A stretch of DNA of 64,000 bases from Parcubacteria group bacterium LiPW_15 (GTDB lineage: Bacteria > Patescibacteria > Paceibacteria > UBA6257 > 2-01-FULL-56-20): the NCBI GenBank assembly GCA_007375645.1, contig VMER01000001.1, positions 248,001 through 312,000 on the forward strand, read 5' to 3'. The notes beneath the pieces are model-generated. The model saw only the letters and a list, made by a program, of their open reading frames with translations. It did not search any database and was not told the DNA's origin. Numbering within the stretch: position 1 is the first letter of the stretch; every line of letters begins with the position of its first letter. Shown here in pieces: positions 32,357 through 39,564 of the stretch. A program made the translations under genes and the position numbers.

Positions 32357-32384
32357 ATTCTATTCCACTTCTGCCTACTGTCAA
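32357..32384 (-). promoter_or_regulatory. Promoter of the mraZ operon
   Basis: Minus strand TTGACA (32384-32379), 16-bp spacer, TAGAAT (32362-32357). The expected start near 32350 gives a ~105-nt leader containing the MraZ repeats. Confidence 0.75.
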
Positions 32385-32487
32385 AATGTGCATATCTTTT
32401 GGTTTTCCACCCAAGCACGCAAACTGGCCCTTAAAGGCACTGCCCGGTTCCCCACCCCGTAAAACTTTGCCGCGGGGCAAGGTGCAA

Positions 32488-32516
32488 TTGCGAAATTTCG
32501 AGCTAAACATTATAGT
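32488..32516 (+). promoter_or_regulatory. Promoter for the tRNA-Val region
   Basis: TTGCGA (32488-32493), 17-bp spacer, TATAGT (32511-32516). Transcription would begin about eight bases before the interrupted tRNA fragment at 32531 and continue into tRNA-Val. Confidence 0.6.
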
Positions 32517-32530
32517 TTCTTGGTGAGAAC

Positions 32531-32590
32531 GGACGATTAGCCCTGCCTGCCGGCAGACAAGTCAGTTGGTTAGAGCGCTGCATTTTCACC
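32531..32590 (+). pseudogene. tRNA 5'-half fragment with a 20-bp palindrome in its D-arm
   Basis: GGACGATTAGC (32531-32541) continues as TCAGTTGGTTAGAGCGCTGCA at 32562, which is a normal tRNA acceptor, D-arm and anticodon-stem start. The 20 bases between (CCTGCCTGCCGGCAGACAAG, 32542-32561) are a variant of the palindrome. No matching acceptor 3' strand (ATCGTCC) follows, so the gene is broken. Confidence 0.75.
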
Positions 32591-32605
32591 CGCCCACCAA
32601 TTAAC

Positions 32606-32677
32606 GGACCCATAGCTCAGTGGTAGAGCGTTCCGTTCACATCGGAAAGGCCACAGGTCCGATCCCTGTTGGGTCCA
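32606..32677 (+). tRNA. tRNA-Val (anticodon CAC)
   Basis: Acceptor GGACCCA with TGGGTCC, D-arm GCTCAGTGGTAGAGC, anticodon arm TTCCG-TTCACAT-CGGAA (anticodon CAC), T-arm CAGG-TCCGATC-CCTG region and discriminator A; CCA is not encoded. It is flanked by a perfect 14-bp inverted repeat, CCCGCCCACCAATT (32589-32602) and AATTGGTGGGCGGG (32686-32699), outside the mature tRNA. Confidence 0.93.
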
Positions 32678-32701
32678 CATCGCAGAATTGGTGGGCGGGC
32701 A

Positions 32702-32770
32702 AGTTGCAAGGGTCATACCTGCCTGCCGGTAGGCAGGGGTTCGATCCCTACAGGGTGCACAAACAGAAAT
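32702..32770 (+). pseudogene. tRNA 3'-half fragment with a 20-bp palindrome before its T-arm
   Basis: GGGTCATA is followed by the palindrome CCTGCCTGCCGGTAGGCAGG (32718-32737) and then GGTTCGATCCCTACAGGGTGCA, a T-arm and acceptor 3' strand. A further T-arm-like remnant resembling the tRNA-Val 3' half (TCGGAAAGGTCACGGGTCCGA) lies at 32793-32813, after a repeat of GGGCGGGCAAGT (32693 and 32781). Confidence 0.65.
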
Positions 32771-32833
32771 TCAAAAGGTAGGGCGGGCAAGTCGGAAAGG
32801 TCACGGGTCCGACTTCCGATATTCGACAACATT

Positions 32834-33250
32834 ATGGAAATAAAAAATAAACTTATTGAACTTGATCTTAATTCTGAAAATACAGTTGTTATCGGTTCTG
32901 GTATTTTGAACGCTTTAAATCTTCGAGAAAACAAAGATATTGATGTTGTCGTAACTGAAGAAAAATATAAGGAACTTTCTGACAACAGTCGTTTCAGAAA
33001 AGAGCAAAATCATGGTCGAGAAATTTTGAATGATGACCTATTTGAAATTGGAACGAGTTGGACTGTTGTCGGGGAAAATTGGAAATTTGATGATTTGCTA
33101 AATCATTCGATAACAATAGACGGCGTTCGCTACAATACAGTTGAATTTCTGTTAGACGCGAAACGCCGTTGGATTGCAGATGGAGAAGGCCGCCAGAAAG
33201 ATATTGACGATGTTAAGCTAATGGAACAATATCTTTCTGGTCTAAAATAG
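32834..33250 (+). CDS. Nucleotidyltransferase-fold protein (pol-beta superfamily, MNT-like)
   Basis: ATG 32834 gives 138 residues. VIGSGILNALNLRENKDIDVVV has the GS...DxD arrangement of the polymerase-beta nucleotidyltransferase superfamily. Later residues (TIDGVRYNTVEFLLDAKRRW) resemble the substrate side of small stand-alone NTases. It could be half of an MNT/HEPN-type module, but no HEPN gene is adjacent. The base composition is clearly AT-richer than the dcw genes, suggesting acquisition next to the tRNA debris. Confidence 0.75.
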   Translation: MEIKNKLIELDLNSENTVVIGSGILNALNLRENKDIDVVVTEEKYKELSDNSRFRKEQNHGREILNDDLFEIGTSWTVVGENWKFDDLLNHSITIDGVRYNTVEFLLDAKRRWIADGEGRQKDIDDVKLMEQYLSGLK

Positions 33251-33301
33251 TTAACCGTCATTTTTTCAAAACAGAGAACGAATCCATCACATCACCAAAA
33301 A

Positions 33302-33330
33302 CAAAAATACCGCTCCCGCGGTATTTTTTT
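33302..33330. terminator. Bidirectional intrinsic terminator
   Basis: ATACCGC (33307-33313) pairs with GCGGTAT (33318-33324), A-run before and TTTTTTT after. It separates the NTase gene and the convergent response-regulator operon. Confidence 0.85.
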
Positions 33331-33343
33331 CTTACGCTTCTTT

Positions 33344-33739
33344 TTACTTCTCGATCATCCCCAGCGTCTCCTTAACTTTTCTGACCACATCTTCAATTTT
33401 CCAATCGGCCTTCACTAAATAATAGGAGGGTTCTTCTTCGGAAACTTCCCCGCTTATTTTATCGTTTGCGGAAAGATTCGTAAGAATTATCATGGGGACT
33501 TTCTTGCCATAATCCGAAGACTGCCTTAGTTCGTGCATCATCTGCAATCCTGTTTTTTTCGGCATTATAAGATCTAGGAGTATCAGATCCGGCTTTTCAG
33601 CTAGCGCGACCTTAAGTCCGTCCTCCCCATTCTCTGCTCTCAACACGCCGAAACCTTCACCCGCGAATTTATTCGTGAGAGCTTTGAGAACCGATCTTTC
33701 ATCTTCGACTATCAACAATATTTTTTTATCTTCCGCCAT
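33344..33739 (-). CDS. Receiver-domain-only response regulator
   Basis: A single REC domain: acidic pocket IVEDE near residue 10, phosphoacceptor Asp56 in LILLDLIMPKKTG, Thr in ILTN and Lys in VKAD. No output domain is present, so it acts by protein contacts or as a phosphate relay. It follows the large histidine kinase gene by 27 bp; a related receiver gene lies on the other side of the kinase, so the three form one operon. Confidence 0.93.
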   Translation of the reverse strand: MAEDKKILLIVEDERSVLKALTNKFAGEGFGVLRAENGEDGLKVALAEKPDLILLDLIMPKKTGLQMMHELRQSSDYGKKVPMIILTNLSANDKISGEVSEEEPSYYLVKADWKIEDVVRKVKETLGMIEK

Positions 33740-33766
33740 GTTGTTTCTTATTATAGATTATCTTAT

Positions 33767-36700
33767 TCAGCCATCCAAACTTCTGGCCCCGGTTCTCTGT
33801 TTCATGCCGCTTATGGGGATGGTCACCGAGAAAGTCGTTCCGACATTCTCTTCGGACTCAAAACTAACGGCGCCTCCCGACTTCTCCACGATCTCTTTGA
33901 CGATATAAAGTCCGAGCCCCGTGCCGTCTGTTTCTACCGGAATTATATTGTCGGCGCGGAAAAATTTTTCGAACACTCTCTCCTGTTGATTCAACGGTAT
34001 TCCATATCCATTGTCCAAAACCTTCACCACTACATCACGCTCCGTTTTAGAAATAAAAATTGATATTTTCCCTCCGTCCGGAGTGTATTTAACGGAATTG
34101 GAGATTAAATTCTGAAGTATCATGCGCGTCAGATTCGGGTCGATGTTTATCAATTTTGGCACATCTTCGGAATAATTACTGACAACAACTTGGTTTTTTG
34201 TTAAAATTTTTGGCTCCAGCTCTTTTATGACCGAATTCGCGATATCCCGAATATCTGTTGGTTTAGGTTCGATAGCAAAAGTCCCGAGCTCGATACGCGA
34301 CACATTGAGGAGCGCGCCCACCAATTCGGCCATCCGGCGCGAAGAGGCATAGATCTCGGAAGCATAATCTTTCTGTTTATCATTCAAAGCTCCGGCGTCG
34401 CCCCCTAAGAGCATTTCCGCATACCAATTAATGGCGGAAAGCGGAGTGCGAAGTTGATGAGAAGCCAGAGAAACAAATTCACTTTTCGAGCGATCTATCT
34501 CCTCCGCTTTGGTGATGTCGCGCTCAACGCCGACGAAAAAGATAATATTTCCATCCTCGCTCAAAATGGGACTGATGCTGAACTCCGAAAGATACGTTTC
34601 CCCGCTCTTTCGCCTATTGGTAACCTTGCCGGTGAAAGATTTTTTCTCGGTCTTAATCACGCGCCACATGTTGGTATAAAATTCTTTCGGCATTTGACCG
34701 CCCCATAAAGCCGGTGTTTTACCGATCATCTCTTTCGCCGAATATCCCGTCGTCCTTTCGGCGCCGCGATTCACGTAAATAATCTTGGCATCCGGGTCGG
34801 TAATAATAATGTGGTCAGAGGCATTGTCGACCGCGCGCTTGAATTGCTGCAGTTCTGCAGCGGTATGTTCCAATTCTGTGAAAACCCTCTCCTTTTCCGC
34901 CTTAGTGCGAATGCTTGCGATACTGAAAGCTAAGTCGCCCGCAAGCTCTTCGAGCATTTTCACCTCCGCAGAGTTAAAAAGATCGGCTGCTGCAGAATAG
35001 ATGTTTAGAGCTCCAAAGACACGCCCCTCTAAGAGAAGCGGCACAACTGCGCTACCCACATAGCCCAACGCCCTGGCCTCTTTAAACCAAGGACCAAAAT
35101 TCGGATCTTTGGAAAAATCCGGGTCTATGACAACTCGCTTCTCACGAATAGCCGTACCGGTTGGTCCCCTGCCGCGCTCCGTATCCGCCCAGCTTATATT
35201 CAGCTTTTCTATATAACCATCGGTGTGTCCGGCCCAAGCCATAGGACGAACGGATTTGTTTTCATCATTTTCCGCATATCCGACCCACGCCATTCTATAG
35301 CCGGCGTTTTTAACAAGTATATTGCAAACATCTTTGAGGAGCTTGTCTTCGCTTGTGGCTTGAACCGCAACCTGGTTGGCTTCGCTTATGGTCATGAGCG
35401 CCCGATTCAGATTCTGCGATTCCTCGGTCTGCTCCCGAAGCGCGGCGTCGGCCCTTCTCCGTTCGGTTATGTCCCGAAAGATACCCAAGACAAACTTTTT
35501 ATCACCTATCGTTACCGGAGAAGAAGTGATGTCGGCATAAAAAATACCTCCGTCCTTTCTTTTGATCGGAATGTCCCTCGCGACGTCAACCTCTTTCCTG
35601 AGCAGTTTTTCAAATTGATCGAGTACGTGCGAAACAGCTTCGTCGGGATGAATATCGTTTATCCATAATTTTCTTATTTCGTCCGGACTAAACCCAAGCA
35701 TCTTTGAAAACGCTCCGTTGCTGTCGGAAAACTTCTTGTTTTCCAGATCCGCCAACACCATTCCGTCGCTCGCGTTATCAAATACGATTTTAAATCGCTC
35801 TTCTGCATATGCCTTCAACTGCTCCTCGATCTTCTTGCGCTCGGTAATATCCCGAACAAGAGCGTGAAGAAAAGACTTTTTTCCGTAGTCCACCCGCGAG
35901 AGCAGCACCTCCGCCGGAAAATCTTGTCCATCTATCCTTCGGTGCGTCCATTCAAAGAAATTGTGCCCCTCGCGCATCGCCTGCTCGATCATTTCTTTGG
36001 CCTTCGCCATGGATGGGCGCCCATCCGGCTGAGCTTCCGGTGATAATTTCCACGGCTCATATGACATAAATTCCTTCTCATCCTTCGCTTTAAACATCTC
36101 TACCGTCGCCGGGTTCCCGGAAGTAAAATTCCAGGTCGGGGGCTCCAAAGTCATAACCGCGTCCCGCGAAGAGAGAAAGAGAGTTCTATATCGATTCTCG
36201 CTGGCCCTCACCAGTTCCTCTTCCATCTCGCGCAGATCTGCCGTCATCTTGTTCGCGATCTTAACCGCCCTGACTCTGGACTCCATCAAAAGATAAACGG
36301 CAGCGGCTACAAGAAGCGCGATAAGCAAACCTCCGAAAAGCAAAAGCCGCGGCCCCAATCGAACATCCATATAAGCATCAAAGGCCGGAGTTGAATAAAA
36401 ACCCAGCGTCCAAGTCCGGTTGCCGATGACATAGGGGCGATAAGCCACAAATCTCGGCGCATAGCCGGCCGTCTGCTTCAATAGCGGATTGGATTCATAT
36501 GTCGCCGATGAAGAAGTTGCGCTGCCGCTCTCATATGCGCTTACTTCTACATAACCTTCGGGATAGGACGGAAGGATAGAGCTAAGCAGTGCTTGTGTAT
36601 CAAAAACCAAAACCGCGTAGCCCTTAAGCGCCGCCCGCCTTTCTTCCACTGTATTGCGCGACAGGTTCTTTCCATAAATTGCCTTAAACACTATTACGCC

Positions 36701-37261
36701 GTTCCCGTTTATAAAATTAACCTTAAAATCTTCGGTGGAAGTTATTATATCCTTATCCCTGGCTTCCAGCATGTCCGGAACCGAAACCTGGCCTTCGGCG
36801 ATATCGAAGCCTATGGCCAGAGCGGTACTCGTCGTCACCGGCACAACGTATTTTATTGGCAGATATTCGTCCTTATCTTTTTCCGGAAAAATTTTGAAGT
36901 TCGGATACCCGTCCGGGAAAATGGCTTCGTCCTTTCGGATCGTGCTTATAAACTCGGGAAGCCCCGCCTTAGGCACTCTTTCTACATACGCGAACGCGCG
37001 CACCGCCGGATTGTTTAGAGCTCCCACATCGTTCGCGAAAGTGGCCCATTCGCTCCTCGTGACGTCTTCGCTGGCGCTAAAAAGCTCCTGCACCGAGAAA
37101 AGCATGTTTCGGTAGAGCAATTGAAAACTCTCAACTTGGCGCAGTCTATCAAGCTGCTCGCTTTCGAATATATTATTAAATTCCGTTTGCGTGCTCGCGT
37201 TAAGCTGCGCGTAAAAAACCAAGGCTGCGGAACAAAACGCGGCGAAAACCAAAACGGACAC
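33767..37261 (-). CDS. CHASE/PAS/GAF sensor histidine kinase
   Basis: 1164 residues. An N-terminal membrane span precedes a CHASE-type extracytoplasmic domain (about 25-280) and a second span (about 310-330), then PAS domains (about 360-480 and 490-610), a GAF domain (about 640-790), another PAS (about 810-930), the HisKA H-box FVSLASHQLRTPLSAINWY and an HATPase domain with NLISNSVKYTPDGG and GTGLGLYIVKEI. It should autophosphorylate and pass phosphate to the adjacent receivers. The GTG start at 37261 is uncertain: the frame stays open about 11 codons upstream (NKHITFSWRSLL), without a normal start codon. Confidence 0.93.
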   Translation of the reverse strand: MSVLVFAAFCSAALVFYAQLNASTQTEFNNIFESEQLDRLRQVESFQLLYRNMLFSVQELFSASEDVTRSEWATFANDVGALNNPAVRAFAYVERVPKAGLPEFISTIRKDEAIFPDGYPNFKIFPEKDKDEYLPIKYVVPVTTSTALAIGFDIAEGQVSVPDMLEARDKDIITSTEDFKVNFINGNGVIVFKAIYGKNLSRNTVEERRAALKGYAVLVFDTQALLSSILPSYPEGYVEVSAYESGSATSSSATYESNPLLKQTAGYAPRFVAYRPYVIGNRTWTLGFYSTPAFDAYMDVRLGPRLLLFGGLLIALLVAAAVYLLMESRVRAVKIANKMTADLREMEEELVRASENRYRTLFLSSRDAVMTLEPPTWNFTSGNPATVEMFKAKDEKEFMSYEPWKLSPEAQPDGRPSMAKAKEMIEQAMREGHNFFEWTHRRIDGQDFPAEVLLSRVDYGKKSFLHALVRDITERKKIEEQLKAYAEERFKIVFDNASDGMVLADLENKKFSDSNGAFSKMLGFSPDEIRKLWINDIHPDEAVSHVLDQFEKLLRKEVDVARDIPIKRKDGGIFYADITSSPVTIGDKKFVLGIFRDITERRRADAALREQTEESQNLNRALMTISEANQVAVQATSEDKLLKDVCNILVKNAGYRMAWVGYAENDENKSVRPMAWAGHTDGYIEKLNISWADTERGRGPTGTAIREKRVVIDPDFSKDPNFGPWFKEARALGYVGSAVVPLLLEGRVFGALNIYSAAADLFNSAEVKMLEELAGDLAFSIASIRTKAEKERVFTELEHTAAELQQFKRAVDNASDHIIITDPDAKIIYVNRGAERTTGYSAKEMIGKTPALWGGQMPKEFYTNMWRVIKTEKKSFTGKVTNRRKSGETYLSEFSISPILSEDGNIIFFVGVERDITKAEEIDRSKSEFVSLASHQLRTPLSAINWYAEMLLGGDAGALNDKQKDYASEIYASSRRMAELVGALLNVSRIELGTFAIEPKPTDIRDIANSVIKELEPKILTKNQVVVSNYSEDVPKLINIDPNLTRMILQNLISNSVKYTPDGGKISIFISKTERDVVVKVLDNGYGIPLNQQERVFEKFFRADNIIPVETDGTGLGLYIVKEIVEKSGGAVSFESEENVGTTFSVTIPISGMKQRTGARSLDG

Positions 37262-37335
37262 CAGTAGAGATCTCCAGGAAAAAGTAATGTGCTTATTTTC
37301 TGCGTGCTCCTCTGTAATGTGTAATACTATTTAGA

Positions 37336-37707
37336 TTATTTTATTTCCGTTAGCACGCTTTTAACTTTCTCCACGATCTCGTTTATCGGGTGCTGACTCT
37401 TAACAAAATAGTCTGCGGCGCCAAGCGTTAACGCCTTTTTTATGTCGCTATCTTCTCCAAGATTGGAGACGACCACGATTGGTATCAGCTTCATTCCCGC
37501 ATCCTCCTTGATCTCCTCCAAAACAAGAAAGCCGTTCTTTTTGGGCAACACCAAATCCAAGACTATGACGTCCGGCTTGCCATCCCGCGCCATAGTTATA
37601 GCCACCTCTCCGTCGGAAGCCACTAGGCATTCAAACCCGGAACGCTCGAACTTTTCCTTTAGAACCTTGGAAAGAACTGCTTCGTCTTCGACGATTAAAA
37701 TTTTCAT
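37336..37707 (-). CDS. Receiver-domain-only response regulator
   Basis: A 123-residue REC domain with IVEDEAVL, Asp51 in VIVLDLVLPKKNG, VVVSN and VKSQ. It is similar to the receiver at 33344 but clearly a separate paralogue. It is the first gene of the receiver-kinase-receiver operon. Confidence 0.93.
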   Translation of the reverse strand: MKILIVEDEAVLSKVLKEKFERSGFECLVASDGEVAITMARDGKPDVIVLDLVLPKKNGFLVLEEIKEDAGMKLIPIVVVSNLGEDSDIKKALTLGAADYFVKSQHPINEIVEKVKSVLTEIK

Positions 37708-37782
37708 ATTATTTATTTTTTGTTATTGTCCGCCTTGTCTTATTGCGACTTTTCGCCTTAAAAACACTGATTATATTATACC

Positions 37783-39516
37783 TTAATCCTGCATTTCCTC
37801 CACATTTTCGGACATATAACGCTTCATTTTCTCGAGATTATCCCGCATCCGCTTGAGATAAAATTCGATTTCTTTGGCCTCAGACTCGTTTATCTTTTCG
37901 TCGCTGTAGTCGTCCAGCATTTTGTCTATGTCCTTTCGGAGTGAATTGAAAATAACGGAAATGTCCCGCTGGGCTATGACCACCTTCCTCCCCCGCTGTT
38001 CCTTGGCCAGTTTTTGCGTAAAATATCCGGCGAAGAAGCCGCCGATCAAAAGAAGCAAAAGAAAGACCGCCAATGTTCCCGAAGTTATTTCCAATCCGAA
38101 AATAATAAAGAGCGGTCTGGGGCGTACGCTAAAATCCGTTTTGATCGGAAAACTCGTAGCGCCGCGCGCGTCTTTGGCCAAGATTTCCAAATAATAGGCT
38201 CCCGCCTTTCGGGGTAGGTCAAAAGTAGCGCTCCAGTTTCCATTGGCATCCGGAATCGGATCCGCGTTCGCAATAAGGTCCCCGTTTTTACCCTCCATGG
38301 AGATAGACGGCGTTGTCCCCGTCGCCGCCGAACCGTTTATCTGAAGCGGACCTTCACCCAAATATGTGTCTTTGGTTATAAAGGTCACGGTTGGTCCGGC
38401 TATCGGCACCACGTTCAAAGTAATATTATTCTCGGCCGCGTTCCCCGCTTTATCGATCGCCCGCACCAAAACGGTGTGCTCACCCGGCGCCTGAACGGGC
38501 AGCGTGTAAGAAGTCGATGTGGATACGAACAGTTCCTTGCCGTCAACGCGTATCTCGTAATGATCTATACCCGAAAGCGCGTCTTGTGTTTCGTAAAATA
38601 TTTTTGGAGTCGGATTATCGCTCGACACATTATCCGCCTTAAGTTTAAACGGCAAAGGTGAGGCGGTATCGATAGATATTCCGTAATACGCGGCCGGCCC
38701 CCAGCCCTTGAGATTTTGGAATTGTACTCGCGCGTACCAAATTCCGTCATCCAAAACGCCCAGATCTTTTCCGTTAACAAGCTCCCGTTCCGGCGTGCCG
38801 GTTTCGGATGTTTTTGCGCGCACGACCCGAGCGGAAACATCCGTAATATCCGCCGGAACATCCCAGAAAACGACGGTGTCCCCAACCTGGCTATACCATT
38901 TGGTTTCATCCGGATACAAAGGAATCCTGAGTTTCGGTGCCGCCGGTAAACCGGTAGCCGGCGCTGGCGCCCTGCTGATCACCGCCGGTTGTTCCTGCGC
39001 GGATTGTCCCGACGGAGTTACGGAAACGGCTACACCGACGCCGATTGTTCCGTTTTGGATCCCGTCCAAAATGTTGGTGCCCTTCCCGTCGTTTGAAGTT
39101 ATCGCGGCATCGGAAGCGGATATCACGGCGGAGCCGGAGCCCACCGCTTTAAAATTAATGGTTAAAACCGAAAGGGCCGCTCCGGAAATGCCGGCGGTAG
39201 TCCCTCCGATAAATTTTATTGTCCCATCGCTATTCGAAATATTCGGCCCGTCCAGCCAAAATCCGAATGCACTGTTTTTTGTGTCAAAACTTGTCGCCTG
39301 CAGTTTATCCGGCGGAAAGCTGATGGTCGCTTGCGCCGCGTTAATCGAGGCGCTGGAACTGTTGATTCTTACATACACCGTTATCTGATCCCCTCGACGG
39401 ACCGTGCCGCTCGCCGGAATAATAGAAAGCGTCGCCGCGGACGCCGCTGAGACGCAAAACATCGCCCAAAGCGACAAAACTACAGTTACGCCAGTTAAAT
39501 ATTTTTTAATTTTCAT
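37783..39516 (-). CDS. Membrane-anchored cohesin-type protein with Ig-like domains
   Basis: A signal peptide (1-28) is followed by a cohesin-like domain (about 29-155: VRRGDQITVYVRINSSSASINAAQATISFPPDKLQ and the SVLTINFKAVGSGSAVISASDAAITSNDG strand), a Pro-rich linker, fibronectin/Ig-like domains (about 195-470), a membrane span (about 480-512) and a cytoplasmic helical tail to 577. Cohesins bind dockerins; the neighbouring upstream gene encodes a secreted protein ending in a dockerin-like module. The two are probably a surface display pair, with this protein as the membrane anchor. Confidence 0.82.
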   Translation of the reverse strand: MKIKKYLTGVTVVLSLWAMFCVSAASAATLSIIPASGTVRRGDQITVYVRINSSSASINAAQATISFPPDKLQATSFDTKNSAFGFWLDGPNISNSDGTIKFIGGTTAGISGAALSVLTINFKAVGSGSAVISASDAAITSNDGKGTNILDGIQNGTIGVGVAVSVTPSGQSAQEQPAVISRAPAPATGLPAAPKLRIPLYPDETKWYSQVGDTVVFWDVPADITDVSARVVRAKTSETGTPERELVNGKDLGVLDDGIWYARVQFQNLKGWGPAAYYGISIDTASPLPFKLKADNVSSDNPTPKIFYETQDALSGIDHYEIRVDGKELFVSTSTSYTLPVQAPGEHTVLVRAIDKAGNAAENNITLNVVPIAGPTVTFITKDTYLGEGPLQINGSAATGTTPSISMEGKNGDLIANADPIPDANGNWSATFDLPRKAGAYYLEILAKDARGATSFPIKTDFSVRPRPLFIIFGLEITSGTLAVFLLLLLIGGFFAGYFTQKLAKEQRGRKVVIAQRDISVIFNSLRKDIDKMLDDYSDEKINESEAKEIEFYLKRMRDNLEKMKRYMSENVEEMQD

Positions 39517-39564
39517 TTTATTTAGTTATCAAGAATATATGGTTATTATAGCAGACGGCCTTTT

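Noticed and set aside
32669..32833. 55-residue N-terminal extension of the NTase gene
   Set aside because: It would be read from the tRNA fragments and palindrome; the conserved domain starts at ATG 32834.
38708..39388. 226-codon plus-strand frame
   Set aside because: Antisense to the cohesin-type gene; low-complexity and no domain.
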